The notes beneath the pieces were generated by a model. That model worked only from the letters and a program-made list of their open reading frames with translations. It searched no databases and was not told the origin of the DNA. A stretch of DNA of 64,000 nt, from the NCBI GenBank assembly GCA_021292105.1, contig CM037871.1, positions 19,029,460 through 19,093,459 of the forward strand, read 5' to 3'. A program made the position numbers and the translations under genes. Shown in pieces: positions 1 through 13,000 of this stretch (position 1 is the first letter of the stretch; each line of letters opens with the position of its first letter). The DNA is from Anadara kagoshimensis. Its lineage: Eukaryota > Mollusca > Bivalvia > Arcoida > Arcidae.

Positions 1-15
1 CGTGAACTTCCACCA
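1..15 (-). repeat. Edge fragment of dispersed repeat family A
   Basis: The first 15 bases match, in reverse complement, the family A core that reads ggtggaagttcacg in plus-oriented copies. The rest of the copy lies outside the window. Confidence 0.5.
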
Positions 16-461
16 TTTTGGTATAATTGAACAGTAGATCTAAGATTGAATATAGAGAACGCCTACGTTCTGTGTCTCATGATTATGTTCCCAATTATAT
101 CTCTCAGCTATGTGTTTACATGATGATTAATTTGTGTCAATCTTAGTTGGAATCCTGTTTATATGACTTTCTTACCTTTTGAATCTCAGCGTCGCCGCAA
201 TTTGCAATTGCAACCTTGAGCTCTAAAACTTATAATAACAATGCCAACGTAGGCTATGTCTACGTGGCTTTAACGGCAAGAAATTAAAGAATAGGCAAAG
301 CACGCAACCATCTCTTTAGATGTGTATTCATTATTCTTCATAAAACTTTATCAGTTGCAAATGTTACTTCATAGATACTCAGTTACAATTATCGCAATAT
401 ACCAAAAATTGAAATAAAAAAATGACAAATTAAGTTGAACACGTATGCTTCACAAGGTAAT

Positions 462-800
462 TAAAAACAAACTTACTAATCCATGTCTGAACCACAATCC
501 AGAAGCAAAGCAAAAACTTTGGAACTGACAAGTTAGGTTAGACACGTGATCTTCCACCAGGGAAATTAGACCGGGTACTCCGGAAGGGTGAACACCCCCT
601 GTTTAGCTAGCTACACCCGCAACCTGATGAATCAAAATTGAAAATGTAATGAACCTGGATTATAAACTTCGAAACTAGCTTATTAAGATAAATAACATGA
701 CCTCCAACAGGTAGGGTGCACCAGAGGGGTAAACATTCTGTTTTGCTAGTTGCATCTAACATGTGAGAAATTAAAATTGAGAATAAAAGTCATATAGAAT
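462..800 (-). repeat. Two adjacent family A copies, minus orientation
   Basis: Family A in plus sense reads, in order: a gtagctagctaaac block, a block ending in gcacccggcctcacttccc, ggaagttcacgtg, taacctaacttgtcag, a tttttactttgcttctg block, an acatggattagtatg block and a T-rich tail. Here 462-652 carries all of these blocks reversed. 697-800 carries a second, diverged copy with only the 5' half. The 3' tail is conserved between copies while the 5' ends vary, which is what target-primed retroposons show. No coding capacity was seen. Confidence 0.75.
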
Positions 801-1617
801 TTCAATTACATACGCACTTTTTCAGACTACTTTACAATACTTCCGGGTTGGAGATATCAATTACTCATCCAACTTTCATGTTATCTGCATTGATTTACAA
901 AGATAAAATCCTGTAGTCAATTTAGAAAATCATAACGGCAGTAAAAGTCAGATTCATAAGGTTGCTAATAAGAGTCATTCATTAATACATTTCATAGATA
1001 CCATGTACCTATATGTGAGACAGAAATATCACAAGATAATTTTATTGAATTTTTTATAAAAAAAATAAGGATTTGCTACACAGTTTTAAGTGTCAGAAAA
1101 AGCAGATATACATGTTTTTTATTTCGCTTTTAGAAAAGTCTTTGGTATTGATTTATAAATTCTTGAGGATTTAAATATGTATCTAGACGTGCTTTTTAAA
1201 CTACTTAGAAAATAAAACGCAACAGATGAAATTGCAGCTCTGGTTTCTTCAACATTTTAAATAACAATTTAAACTTCGTTTCACTATAAAATATTTATGC
1301 ATAATAATTTTCAACTTATTTTGGCTTAACGGAAAATGTTTGATTCATTAGTGTTTTGGTTTAAATTATATTCACTTATGAAATGTTATATCCTCCTTTA
1401 TAATGTTTTTATGATTGACTTATTGCACATATCAACAATTATCGGCTATATCGACAATTTTCGATACCATAGTAAAAGTTGTTCGAACTATTGTAATTTA
1501 TATTTTGTATTTATGTCAAATATAGAAAAGTCCGAATACTAAAGACAAAACAAAGAGTGACGTCATTTTCTAGCACTTTTATCGTTTATTTGTTTGCTAA
1601 AACAATAATGTATAGTG
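801..1617. other. AT-rich intergenic DNA
   Basis: No exon, inverted repeat or array was recognised. The 68-codon open frame at 1336-1542 has a hydrophobic, A/T-driven composition and is probably chance. Confidence 0.5.
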
Positions 1618-1745
1618 CTTACCCTTCCGAACTACCCAGCCTCACTTCCCTAGTGGAAGTATACGTTTTTAACCTAACTTGTTAGTTTGAAAGTTTTTAC
1701 TTTGCTTCTAGATTGAGATTAGGACGTTGATTAGTTTGTTTTTAA
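1618..1745 (+). repeat. Family A copy, 5'-truncated
   Basis: It starts inside the family at the gcttacccttcc block and runs through to the T-rich tail near 1745. It is moderately diverged. Confidence 0.7.
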
Positions 1746-2744
1746 TTAATTTTAAAGACGTAAGACGTAAAATTTTAATATTGCAAATGTATAAAGAGAA
1801 ATAAGATTTAAAACAAACGGTGACGTAAAAACAGAAACAATACACAAATAACGAATTGAATATACACCATATAGTGAAACAACAAGTACTAAATGCTACA
1901 AATAAAGTTTTGTAGATGATTTTTTTACACTAAACTGCCAATCATGTCAGTCATTCTAGTGCTTATTATCGTGGACTAAGCAAGTTAACACATATATTCA
2001 GGATTTGCAATTATCAATAACCCATAATAGATAAAGACGTAATACTCAGTTACATTTGCTGATCAAGCATTTTATGCTTACGCCTCAGATACAATACTTG
2101 TAATAAACTGCTTTTTTGTTTCGTCCTCGCATTATTATATAACTTATTTCGTTGAGAATATATAAACGCACTTGAATCTCATATTCGCTATAAAAGAATA
2201 AAGATATCTGTTAGACTTTTTGTTATATGCAGTGTTGAATTACCTAACTTTTCTCCCAATATTTGTCCAGAAGTTACATATATTAGCGCATCTTGTACAA
2301 TATAAAGATCCCGAACAGTACACAAACGTATCAAACTGGATATACTTTAAATGCACTTAAAGTTTTGAAAGAGACGACCAGATGAACATCTCCAGTAAAA
2401 CTAAAAAAGGTGTCACTATTGGTTATCTAGAAATGTTTAATTTAGTAGTGCAGAATACTTTATTATTTAGTTTTCCAGAATATTAATTTTGATGATAGTA
2501 AGCCATAATGTTAAGAGCTTCTGTCCCAATCCATCAGTCTGTGTCTCTGACCAAGATGTTTTTGTTCTATTTTTATTACTTTTATAGTAGTTTTCTTATT
2601 CTGATCAATCGAACATAATACAGAATGTTTGATTGCAATATCAAACTCTCTAATAATGTAACATTACTATCAATAATAATATACCATAAAAGTCTTCGTC
2701 CAATGTATCGCTCGGTTTGTTGGACCTAAAAGTGTTTTGCATAA
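1746..2744. other. AT-rich intergenic DNA
   Basis: Nothing was recognised here beyond low-complexity A/T runs. Confidence 0.5.
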
Positions 2745-3215
2745 CACCATTTTCGATGATTCTGTCCATATTGTTTTTATATGGTAATAAATGTCACTTT
2801 TATTTGTTTCACTTGTGACATAAACACTTGTCTTAAGTTTTCACGGATAATTTTCAATCCTATAGATACCATACAAAAATAAACATTTCATTTCAGATCA
2901 ATATATTTTGATTGGCGCTTATCACATGATATTTTCTACATCACAGTTTATTTTCTCTGAAATTATTGCCGTTTTATTACATCTAAATCTATCTTGACGT
3001 CATTAAAGCATATCCTTTCACGATATATCATTCCTTAAGAAAGTTATTGTCAAAATCACCAGTTCCAAGTCCATAGTATCGGTCATCCTGAATACCTCAT
3101 TTGCCTGATGTTAATTGAATAGAAAGAAACCGTTCTATAATAATTTTGTGCCAATTTACATTTCTATTAATGGACATTTGACAGATTTGTTTTATGAATG
3201 GTCAAGAGTACAGTC
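2745..3215 (+). repeat. Diverged direct duplication, copy 1
   Basis: It aligns along about 470 bp with 4560-5062, in the same order and orientation. Shared landmarks are tatatggtaataaatg, cacttgtgacataaacac, ttttcacggataa, ttttattttctctgaaatta, gtatcggtcat and ttaatggacat. Small indels separate the blocks. No reading frame is conserved between the copies, so this looks like a repeat or an old noncoding duplication. Confidence 0.75.
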
Positions 3216-3564
3216 TGTAGCAGTTCATGATTCATTTAATAAGATGAATGCAATTGAAAATATTTAAAATTGGAAACGAACTTTTTAGATGAACCTACTT
3301 GATTGTGTTGGCAGTCAATTCTTCTTGAATACGATTTGGGGTCATGACCTCTGATGACGTAACGTTTAACTATCCGATGACATCAAGAAATGACAACCTA
3401 TTACGTCATACACTGCTTGATTGGTCAGCCGATGTAACTTTCCTAATTTGGGGCAAGGGCGTTCCATCAATCCCTTGTATGTCGGCATTTTAGAAGAAAT
3501 AAATTATCGTAGCGATAATGTTACACTTCGTACATGGTATCAATATTTTTATGATGGTAAATAT

Positions 3565-3715
3565 AAGAAATAACATTTGGGTGTATGCATTTTATATTAT
3601 GTATGAGAGTTGAGAATAGCATATTTAACATGAACTGCTAAGCAGTTAATTGAATATGCTCTTATTCATAATACCGAATGGATACACTCCAAAAAAAATG
3701 TTATTTATTAAGTAA
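3565..3715. repeat. Foldback (inverted-repeat) element
   Basis: The left arm carries aaataacatttgggtgtatg and a tagcatattta block. The right arm carries the reverse complements in mirrored order (aatatgctcttattc, then atacactcc, then aaaaatgttattt). The centre is close to ctgctaagcag. The arms are diverged, so this is an old hairpin-type MITE. Confidence 0.6.
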
Positions 3716-4559
3716 TATGAAACTTAAAATGACGAAACTGGTCTTAGGCTTGCTTAATCAACTAGTGCATTTGTAGAATTTTACAAATACAGTCACACTT
3801 TTTGAATTTCTAATAAACTTTTGTTCAGAAGATTGATTTATGGCCACGTTATAATTTTATTATGATATTTTATAACGATATAATAATACAAGTTTTGTGT
3901 GTTTTCTTTTGTATATATGAAATATTGTAATTAGGATCTTGTATTTTAGAGGAATAATGCCCATATGAATTTTTGGGTAGTAACGGTTTAATGAAAGTTT
4001 ATTATCTGTTAATTGAGAATACTTAATAAATTTAAGATATTAATATTCAAACTTGTGAACGTTTCTTCATGGATTTAGTAAGATGTTAAAGAATCTTACA
4101 TCCTTTGTTTCCAACAAATGATAAAACAGCATCTTTAAATAGGGTTACTTAAAACCTATTATTGAAACCGTATGGTACAATTTTGGCTTTTGATATACAA
4201 GTTTGTTTAAACAGATTGGTTGATGACGTTCAAACAATTATTTTTTTTATCCATAATGATCACATTTACAAATTTCTTCGCTTTCTGTTACGTTCTTTGC
4301 ACTTAAAACAGACGTAGTCCAAGTGTTTGCATTTCTTTATTTTGTTTGTTTATTGTGTTATTTAGATACATATTGTTATGTTTTTTATTATTGGCCACTT
4401 CATGTTTTTCATTTTTAAGCTTCAGAATTCTTGTCAGTCATTGTGTCGACTGTACTAAAAATACTTTAAGATTGCTTTCAATAACGATAAACCACGAGCC
4501 TGGTCCAATCTATCATTCCATTTGTCTGACCGAAATGTGATTTTGACTTGTGATTCCAG

Positions 4560-5062
4560 GGCAATAGAGAAGATTCCGTCCATTTTGCTTTTTATATGGT
4601 AATAAATGCTACTTTTATTGGCTTCACTTGTGACATAAACACATTGACATAAGTTTTCACGGATAACATCTAATACTATAGATGCTGTACAAAAAGCAAA
4701 GATTTCATTTTAGATCAATATAATATGGACTGATCTTATCGGATTGATTTACGTTTCCTCGCTACATCACATTTTATTTTCTCTGAAATTAATGGCGTTT
4801 TATCATCTCGTTTCTAACACTTTTTCCTAGTTCCTAAATCTATCGGCGTTATCCATGCATATTCTTTAACGATCGATCAATCTAAGAAAATGTTTATTGC
4901 AAAAACCGCAATTTCTTAGTCTGTATGTGGTATCGGTCATCTTGAATACTTCATTTGCTTTTGGTGTTAATTGAATAGAGGGGAACTGTTCTATAATAAA
5001 CTTGTACTGATTTCCATTTCTGTTAATGGACATATGACAGATTTTTGTATAAATGGTCAAAT
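4560..5062 (+). repeat. Diverged direct duplication, copy 2
   Basis: Second copy of the block at 2745-3215, 1.3 kb downstream of it. The open frame on the minus strand at 4866-5060 lies inside this copy and is not conserved in copy 1. Confidence 0.75.
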
Positions 5063-5666
5063 ATAAACATAAAATCAGTTTTATGGATTCATTTGTTATA
5101 TTTTTGTAGCACGATTACACGATTATTCAGAATAAAATGGCAATAAATTAGATGCCAGAGAAAACGTAATGTGGATAAGTAGTGTCATGCTGACGTAGAT
5201 TTTATTTGAAAATTAAAAAGTAGAATATACGTTTCTATATAACGCTTCTCAAAAGAATGATATATCTAATAATAACATCCTAAGGGACTTTATGATGCAT
5301 CTGGTTTTCAGATTTGCTCAACAACAGCCTACATGATTTATATCAATGCATTGCAGAAGGCTCCATCTTAAATTGTGATGGATTGGTATAAAAAGGATAT
5401 ATATTACTTCTCATTTTAATATTTATTGGACTTCATGATGCCTTGAGTTTTAAACTAAACCACAGTGTAGTTTTTGTATAATTTTGCAAACACCCTCACA
5501 AATGTGTTTTTTTCTGACAGAATTTTTCCAAAACATTGTATTTATTCAATATCATGTGATAACGATTGAATTTTATCCAAAAATGTAATGTCAGGCTTAT
5601 AAGGATAATATAAACAATAATAATTTTAAAAACAAAAAACAAAATAAATATATAATATGTTTTATA
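5063..5666. other. AT-rich intergenic DNA
   Basis: No gene, repeat family or strong secondary structure was recognised. Confidence 0.5.
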
Positions 5667-5830
5667 ACACACGCGACGGCTGTAGCTAGCTAAACCGGAA
5701 GCGATTACTCTTTCGGAGCACCCAGCCTCACTTGTCTGGTTGAAATCAATGTCTTTAACCTAACTTTGCTTTTTTTCCTTTTCTTCCTGAATGTTATCTG
5801 GACATGGAATGGTATGTTTGATTTTTAATT
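5667..5830 (+). repeat. Family A copy
   Basis: It has the gtagctagctaaac block, a diverged gcacccagcctcactt block and the aacctaactttg block. The tail half is partly rearranged. Confidence 0.65.
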
Positions 5831-6357
5831 TTCTTTAAATGAAGTTAGATAGTTATTTGAAACACAAATTTAAATTTAAATGTATCAAATACCCTATTGC
5901 CATGTCACTTGACATTTGCTCCAGTGCCCCACTTTTATATTAATGGTCCCAATATGGTTTTGTTGGTGAAATTGCATTGTCGGTTTGTTTTATCGTTTTC
6001 TTGTATTGTTAAGCGTTCTTTATTCGTTTGGCTATTTAAAACTGCATCGTCTTTTCAGTTGCAATGTTTTTCTTTTTAATAGGTATGTTGAATTATGTGT
6101 CAGAGGAAATCCTTGGACATTATGGTCATGTTTCATACTTGTTTATAATGTTTTGTAATTTTGAAAATATATTAAAATAAAGACGTAGCTCAAAACAAAT
6201 CGAGCTATAAACACGTAACAAGAACAAAACTAACAATGTAAAGACATGGGAACAAGGTATCACCATTATTTCGACCACCAATGCAAAATCAAAAACATAC
6301 ATACATATCCATATCAACAGAACAATCTTAAATAAAAGTTAAATCTGTAAAAATTAA

Positions 6358-6500
6358 GTAAACACGCGAACTTTCATCAGAGAATTGGTACCTAGTACCT
6401 TGGAAAAGGAGGCACAATCTGTTTGGTTATTTATACCCGCTAAGTGTCTAATTTTCTTTTACAACACTGTGAATGAAAGGAACATGGAGTTGTTGACGTC
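6358..6500 (-). repeat. Family A copy, diverged
   Basis: The reversed 5' half of family A is recognisable: cgcgaactttcatcag, then a rearranged proximal block, then gaaaggaacatgg and ttgacgtc. The latter are the 5' extension also seen at 25190, 30600 and 41730. Confidence 0.5.
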
Positions 6501-6603
6501 AAAAATATCAATTTAAAATCAAAGCAAAAATAACGCATGTTGCAGTGCACAGCGTAAACTCAGTAAAATCATGGTCGTTAAATATGACTTAATATATCAC
6601 AAT

Positions 6604-6890
6604 GGAAGCGCGTGGCCTAGTGGTTAAGGCGTTGGACTCATGATTCGAAGGTCGTGGGTTCGATCCCTGGACCGGGCGATGTGTTGTGTTCTTGAGCGTT
6701 GTTCCAGTTCACTCAGCTGAAAAATAAGTGAGTACCAGCAAAATGCTAGGGTTAACCCTGCGATGGACCGGCGTCCCATTCAGGGGAGAGTCTTGTACTT
6801 TAAGTCGCTTAACGCCACAGAAACCGGGATAAGCTCCGGCCTGATGGGCCTTAATGGCTCGGGACAGACTTTAACTTTAACTAACTTTAA
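6604..6890 (+). mobile_element. Intact tRNA-headed SINE with 13-bp target duplication
   Basis: The head (6604 to about 6680) has an RNA polymerase III A box (tggcctagtgg) and a B box (ggttcgatccc), as in a tRNA. The body contains gatggaccggcgtcccatt and accgggataagctccggc. These resemble the 3' tails that many SINEs share with RTE-type LINEs, which is a family judgement from memory. The 3' end is a short ctttaa repeat. The 13 bases aatatatcacaat occur at 6591-6603 and again, perfectly, at 6891-6903, so the boundaries are firm and the insertion is fairly young. Confidence 0.9.
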
Positions 6891-7164
6891 AATATATCAC
6901 AATAGAGAACATTTAAATTCATAGCAAAATTAAGTACTCGGTTCCAAATGTACTCTACCGCCATAGCTTAGATCAGTATGCATTCAAGTTCTTGATGACG
7001 TCATAATATTGTAACACCAATAAGCAAAACTGGATAAATAACGTTGAGATTATTGGGAATCCTCAAATTATTTTTTCTTATAAAATTACTAAAATGTAAT
7101 AAAAAAACAATCGTTTCAATTTGTTTCTACAACAAAAATATTTGTGTGTATCTTGTATTACAAG

Positions 7165-7460
7165 GAAATAATTAAGTTATTTGTAACGAGAAACTATTTA
7201 ACCAAAACAAAATCGGATATAATACGTCTAGATGCTGGTATACTTTCCTCATTATTATGAAATATATAAAGCCTTTCTAAACTGTCTTTAACGAAACAAA
7301 TAACCACAGGGATATATTAAAACGTATTCTATTTCGGTAAGATGGCATATGATCTTTTGTATGCAGTGATTTAATTAATCCTTTAGGATCATTTAAATCA
7401 ATAACACGTATTAATAGGATAACCCTTATGAAATGGATACCCTTTCATAGAAAATTAATC
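7165..7460 (+). repeat. Local direct duplication, copy 1
   Basis: It aligns with 7728-8020. Shared landmarks include aaaatcggatataa, atttcggtaaga, tgatttaattaa and aaatggata-type blocks in the same order. No conserved reading frame. Confidence 0.7.
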
Positions 7461-7727
7461 TGAATTATTATGTTATAACGTACAAAAACTTGTATGAAAT
7501 TGATTGTACGGGTAATAAGGATAAAATAAAATGAAAAAAGAAACAAATTGTATAATATTTGATTGCATCTGAACGTAATTTACTGAGATACAGCAAGATA
7601 CAGTACAGATCATCGAAACTAAAACCTAAAAAAACAAGCAAAAGTCACAATTCCCAAAGCAAAGTTTAAACTTTTTCTACAACGAAAGGGTAATATCACG
7701 GGTTATAGGGAAACTACAAGTTACAAC

Positions 7728-8020
7728 TGAGTTATTTGTTTAGACAAACTATTAACAAAAACGAAATCGGATATAAAATTGTGTAGATGCTGTTATATTT
7801 TCTTCATGAATGTAAAACCGCATGACGCCTTAATATGATCTCTTTAACGGAACAAATAACTATATGTATAGGGACATATTTAAATGTATTTTTTATTTCG
7901 GTAAGAGGACATGTAATCTTTTACGTGCACTGATTTAATTAACCCTTCGGGATCTGTTAAATCAATTATACTTGTTAATCAAAAAGCCCTTATAAAATAG
8001 ATATCCTATCAAAGGTAAAA
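7728..8020 (+). repeat. Local direct duplication, copy 2
   Basis: Second copy of 7165-7460, about 270 bp downstream of its end. Many substitutions and small indels indicate an old event. Confidence 0.7.
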
Positions 8021-9872
8021 ATGCGAATTATCAAGTTTAACACGATAAAATAGTTGCAGAAATTGAGTATACATTTGTAATGCATTGATGAAATAATCTC
8101 AGTAGTTAAAAAAACCATAGATGATTGCAACTGAAGACAATTTATTAAATGAACAACTTACAGTTAAGACTCGCCGAACAATAAGCTTACGGATTAGCAT
8201 CGGATTAGCTTAGCTTCTATTTCCTTTCGTTAACTCTGTGTTTAAACCTTTGACAGGTCTGTATTGGAATACATAGTGAATTTTTTTTTCAAATTAATTA
8301 TTTATAGAGAAATTAATCAATCCAATTTGTCAAAGAAGTCCAAAAGGTCTTTAATATTTAAAACATTCTTTCAATGTTCAAAACATCTTATACTTGATAT
8401 ATGTCAAAATTTTGGTCGATTCATCAATCAAATTTTCTATAAAAATGTTTAAAACATTTTGTTAAATTATTTCGTTATTCCAATACACATTTCTAATTTA
8501 AAGATCAAATACAAATCCGACTGTTTGCAATTTTTAAAACATTCTTCTATTGGCAACTTGTTCACTTGTATCGAACCACTTAAGTGTAGTGTAGGGCACT
8601 GCTAATGTAGGATCAATTTCAGCTGTTGAGATTTTATTGCGATGAATTATCGAGAGGAAATTGACAATCCAAATTCAATATTCTCTTACATATCTGATTT
8701 AAAACTCTACATCGAAGTTCTCAAAAATTCCGTTTTGGCATATACATTTAAACCTTACCGTGTCTAAGGCTTTTAAATCAACTATAAATACTTTTGAAAT
8801 CAGATGTGACACCTCACTGTAGTCGTGGCAAAACAACTTTATCCGGGATAATATCCCTCATTCTTATACAATTTACTACCACCTTGGCACAAAAATACAC
8901 AACACGACGTAGCAAGCTCATTATGCAAAGTACCCAGGCCGAGATGGGTTTCTTTTGAAGTTTTTATACAATCTGTAATACACTTAGGAAATGACAGTTA
9001 TATCTTTAATTAAACAAAGGAAAAAATCAAATCAATAGGAAAATATTAAATCAATGCGTATGCGATATCGTATTGACAGAAATCATTTTTAAACACAACA
9101 GAATAAAATCGCGCAACCAAGAAATACACAGATACAGAAGGTGATGCTTGCAGCAATGTAACTACTTCTGCATATGCAAATATTGCTAGGACTAACATTG
9201 TTGATAACCTTATATTGCTCTGACCAACATTGTGGATATCTAACTCTTGAAAGATGTTGAAATGAGAAAAATAGAAGTTCCAAATTCTTCAAGGGTAAAA
9301 TTTAAATTTTCAATGAAAATACAAATGGAACTCGTAGTGGCTATAAATAGTTTGAACTGTTATCCGATACTGTCAACATAACAAGGTTTGGATAGGGCCG
9401 CTTTTTGTATTTGACTCCAATTTACTTTTATTCAATTTAGTTTCCTTTAAATTTAAAAAATACCTTCTACAATAAACATTTGTTTAAATTTGCAATATTT
9501 AATGCAAAACAACTTGACGCCGAATGCCTACAGTTTACTGCATTACATAGACTCATCCAATATGACCTGCGTTTTCCTTCATATGAAACATGAAGATAGC
9601 CAGCCGTGGTATAACAAACGGTATACCCATCGCTGTTCCATTTTACCGACGTACTTCCTTGCTTACCTAATGACGTCATGTTATGTTCCGCGAACAATGG
9701 TTGTGACGTAATTTTCATTCATAAAATAATTTATTTCAATGGAGGTAATCTCAACAGCCGCATTGTTTCAATGGACCTTTTTGCAGAAAGATAGTAAAAT
9801 GTACTCCCGAAGAAAGAGTTCGTCATGTTTATTTGAATTTGTTTTATTAAAGTCGTGTTAGAATTGAAATAA
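8021..9872. other. Intergenic DNA without a supported gene
   Basis: The region is mostly AT-rich. The stretch 9467-9718 is slightly richer in G+C and open on both strands (83 codons minus, 73 plus), with TGACGTCA-like palindromes near 9670. No domain or convincing exon structure was recognised there. Confidence 0.45.
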
Positions 9873-10055
9873 TCAACATTTACATTTACATTTACATCAA
9901 CATGTATATTGTCGAATAAAACACTTGACATCGTTAACATGCGGCGAATATATCACTCGGTGGCAAAGTCACCTCGTGATATATTCTTCCGCATGTGAAC
10001 TCCGACTCGTGTATTATTCGACGATATACCACGGGTAAATGTTGATGATTTCTTA
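9873..10055. repeat. Foldback element, about 180 bp
   Basis: The outer ends pair as aatcaacatttac with gtaaatgttgatgatt. Inner blocks attgtcgaataaaacac and catgcggcgaatatatcac pair with mirrored gtgtattattcgacgata and gtgatatattcttccgcatg. The centre lies near caaagtcacc. Arms are about 85 bp with a few mismatches, and no protein is encoded. It is a hairpin-type MITE. Confidence 0.8.
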
Positions 10056-13000
10056 ATTAAAATACAGACAATTGTATAAAACATTGTATTAGATCCACGT
10101 CACCTATATCAATTCAGCAAGAATTAATCACTAGATTCAAATCTTGTCCCTCCACCTGTCGCATTTTTTCAGAAGGAAATAACATTTATAATATGCATCC
10201 GTTATAATGCGGTATAAATGTGCACCGGAAATTCATTGCTGAAAAATTGCAAATGCAACGTAAAACTAATAAGCAAAGTAAGACATTTCTCTGATCACTC
10301 GATCCCGATTCGTTTACCTTTCTGAAGCACTCGACCTTACGTCGCTGATGAAAGATAATGCAGCACCTAACTTGCCAATTTCAAAGAACTTTCTTTACTT
10401 GTTTCATTTTAGATTTTACTATGGACCATTATGTTTAGATTTGTTTATCATACGTATTGGTTTGATACTGTAAGGATTTCTCAAACTTGGTTATTAATAT
10501 GAAAAACACAGTGTTTATTATTTTCTCAAAATTAGTTACTCTTTCTAAAGATAGTCACGAAACACTGGTTGATATTGTTGGTTTATTTTACACCGTTTAT
10601 TTCAATTGCTTGTTAAATGATTTATGAATATTGCTTATCAACAACAGGAAGTGTTATGCAATAAACCACAAGGCTATAAACGTTCAATGTTCTGCGCTGC
10701 TCATGTACAAAACGAATTAAAATTCACTTTCACTTGAAGTATTAATGTCTTAACACATTACATCATTTATAACAAATTTTCTTGATATGGAAATTACGTA
10801 ATGCGGATTTGACTAATCTTCGAATCACAAGGGAGCCATCAAAATCATTAAACGCCAAGCACGGTAATTTTAATTTATATCTATGACGTAACATCTGTAT
10901 CACTTTGGTGTCAATTTAATTCTGATTTTAAACATTTCAGTTTTTCTTTTCCCAAAGGTATCAACCTTGCTTTTTCTTAAATCTGTTGTGTATTTGAATT
11001 TTATAGAACTATGATTAATTACATATGCTGCGATTATCAGTATCTTCCTTAAAATAAGAATTAAATAACCAAAGCACTCCTAGTATAATTATGACAAATG
11101 TGTTTTCATTTTAGTCCAATTTTTGGTTTTACGGTTGTTAAATGTTTTATAGAGCATACGAACACTAATGCTCGTCATCAGGCGTTGTGATGAGGGCAAT
11201 ATAACACCCTCGATCACACGTCGCTCGTCGCTTTCTTCGTCTTGTTTGACAATGAAATTTCTCGGGGTGACAATATGGACTGTCGCCCTATCAGAGATGT
11301 AATATTTATTTAATTATACCGATTGTTGGTGTTTATTATACTGTGCAGCCTAAATATACTGAATTGAAAATCATGACAGTCATGGCTGTCGTCCGTAAGC
11401 AACTTGTGAGACGCTTGTAACAGTAATCATAATATTTAACATTATTTTAAAAAGCGTTTTACTGATTTAGAACACGAATGCGTTCGAACCGCTTACGCAG
11501 TTTTTCTGCGCATGTGACATTTTTCTTAATGTTAACCGCTCACGTAATGTCACCCTGTGACGTCAGATATTCTGAAATCCGAGAGTGACATTAAATTTAC
11601 CCAAACTCTTATTAACCAATCAAGTTTCGAGAAATTTACAGAAGGTTCATTAATATATGTTGCCAAATAATATTAATCATTTTCACTTGTATAATTATAC
11701 AGTTTGTCAATCATTTAGAAATGGAGAGTAGTATTGGTGTTTTTTCACTAACATATCTATAGATGTGGTCAATTCCGGGATTTCTGAAGAATTTGATTTC
11801 TCGTAGTAAGCAGATGACCTTTTGCAAGCAAACTGACAAATTTTCTAAGACTAGGATCTGTCAGAGTGTAATTCTAGGAAGGCACTGTTATCCTTAGGCG
11901 CAAGCTAAAGACTACTCGGTCATCTTCTCTTCTGATCGGTTTAGGATAAGCAAACGTCAACTGTGACATACACAAATCGGTACATAAGGAGTGTAACATC
12001 AATTGCTTTTAATCATCCCTTCATAAATGTGGAAATAAATCATGCGTACTTTTTATTTTTGATGAGATGAAAAGTACTTAAGAGTGAGTTTATAGAAAAA
12101 CACTATTTAAGGTCAAGACCTTGAAGGCATATAAAAAGATAGAAAAACTCGTCAAAAATCATATTTTCATTAGATAACCCATACAATCTAATTCATCAAA
12201 ATAGCTTTATTTAAAAAAATATATTGATATTTTTTTCTTTTCTGGGGGATTTTATTTGTTGCACTTATGGATAATCACTTTACATTGATTTAAGTACAGT
12301 GAAATTTATCATTGGTTCAGTTACACGTTCTACGTCGTCACCATGGAATAACATTAAGTTATAATAAATGCTCCAATTGCATTTAAGTCTTTAAGATCTG
12401 TATTAAAGTATTGCCATTGCTAAATTGTTTCTCATTGTCTCTTTCGTTCTGTCTTCTTTATCTCTTCTTCTTCTCTATGCCTATCCTTCTTATTCCATCT
12501 ATAGCAACAAGTTGTGCTAATAACATGATATTAAAATTAACATTCTTTTACAAAAAGAAGAACAGGTATACAAAACAGAAAAATATATTCTATCTTTGAT
12601 TGACAACTTTTTCTAATCTTAATTTCTAAATACCGATTTCTACCGAAATGTCATGAATATTGATAATAAATCTTGCCATATCAAAAACCTAAAATTAAAA
12701 CTGAAATAATTCCTAAATGCTAAAATTCTAATGTTTTAAAATAGTATAGGATTACCAATAACTTAGATGTTTATTGTTTTATAAGTTAATCTTGATAAAA
12801 GTTCTTTAGATGCAATAACAACGACTAGATGTCTTTTCTGTGTTTGTTTTCGTCTTTTATGTATTTGAGTTGTTCTTTGATTGTGTTTTTCTTTTTATTG
12901 CTTCTCTAATATCAACGACATTCAAGTATGATTGGTGCATCATCAATCATTTTGTTCTTTCACCCTTAACAGGAAATACACCGTTCGTCAATTAAAAACA

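Noticed and set aside
4346-4540. Hydrophobic 64-codon frame resembling a signal peptide.
   Set aside because: The first codon is TTG, not ATG, and no supported downstream exon follows. Its composition is explained by T-rich sequence.
9467-9718. Overlapping frames of 83 codons (minus, ATG start) and 73 codons (plus) with slightly higher G+C, and a gtaagc donor-like site on the minus strand.
   Set aside because: No recognised domain, no partner exon in phase, and both strands are equally open.
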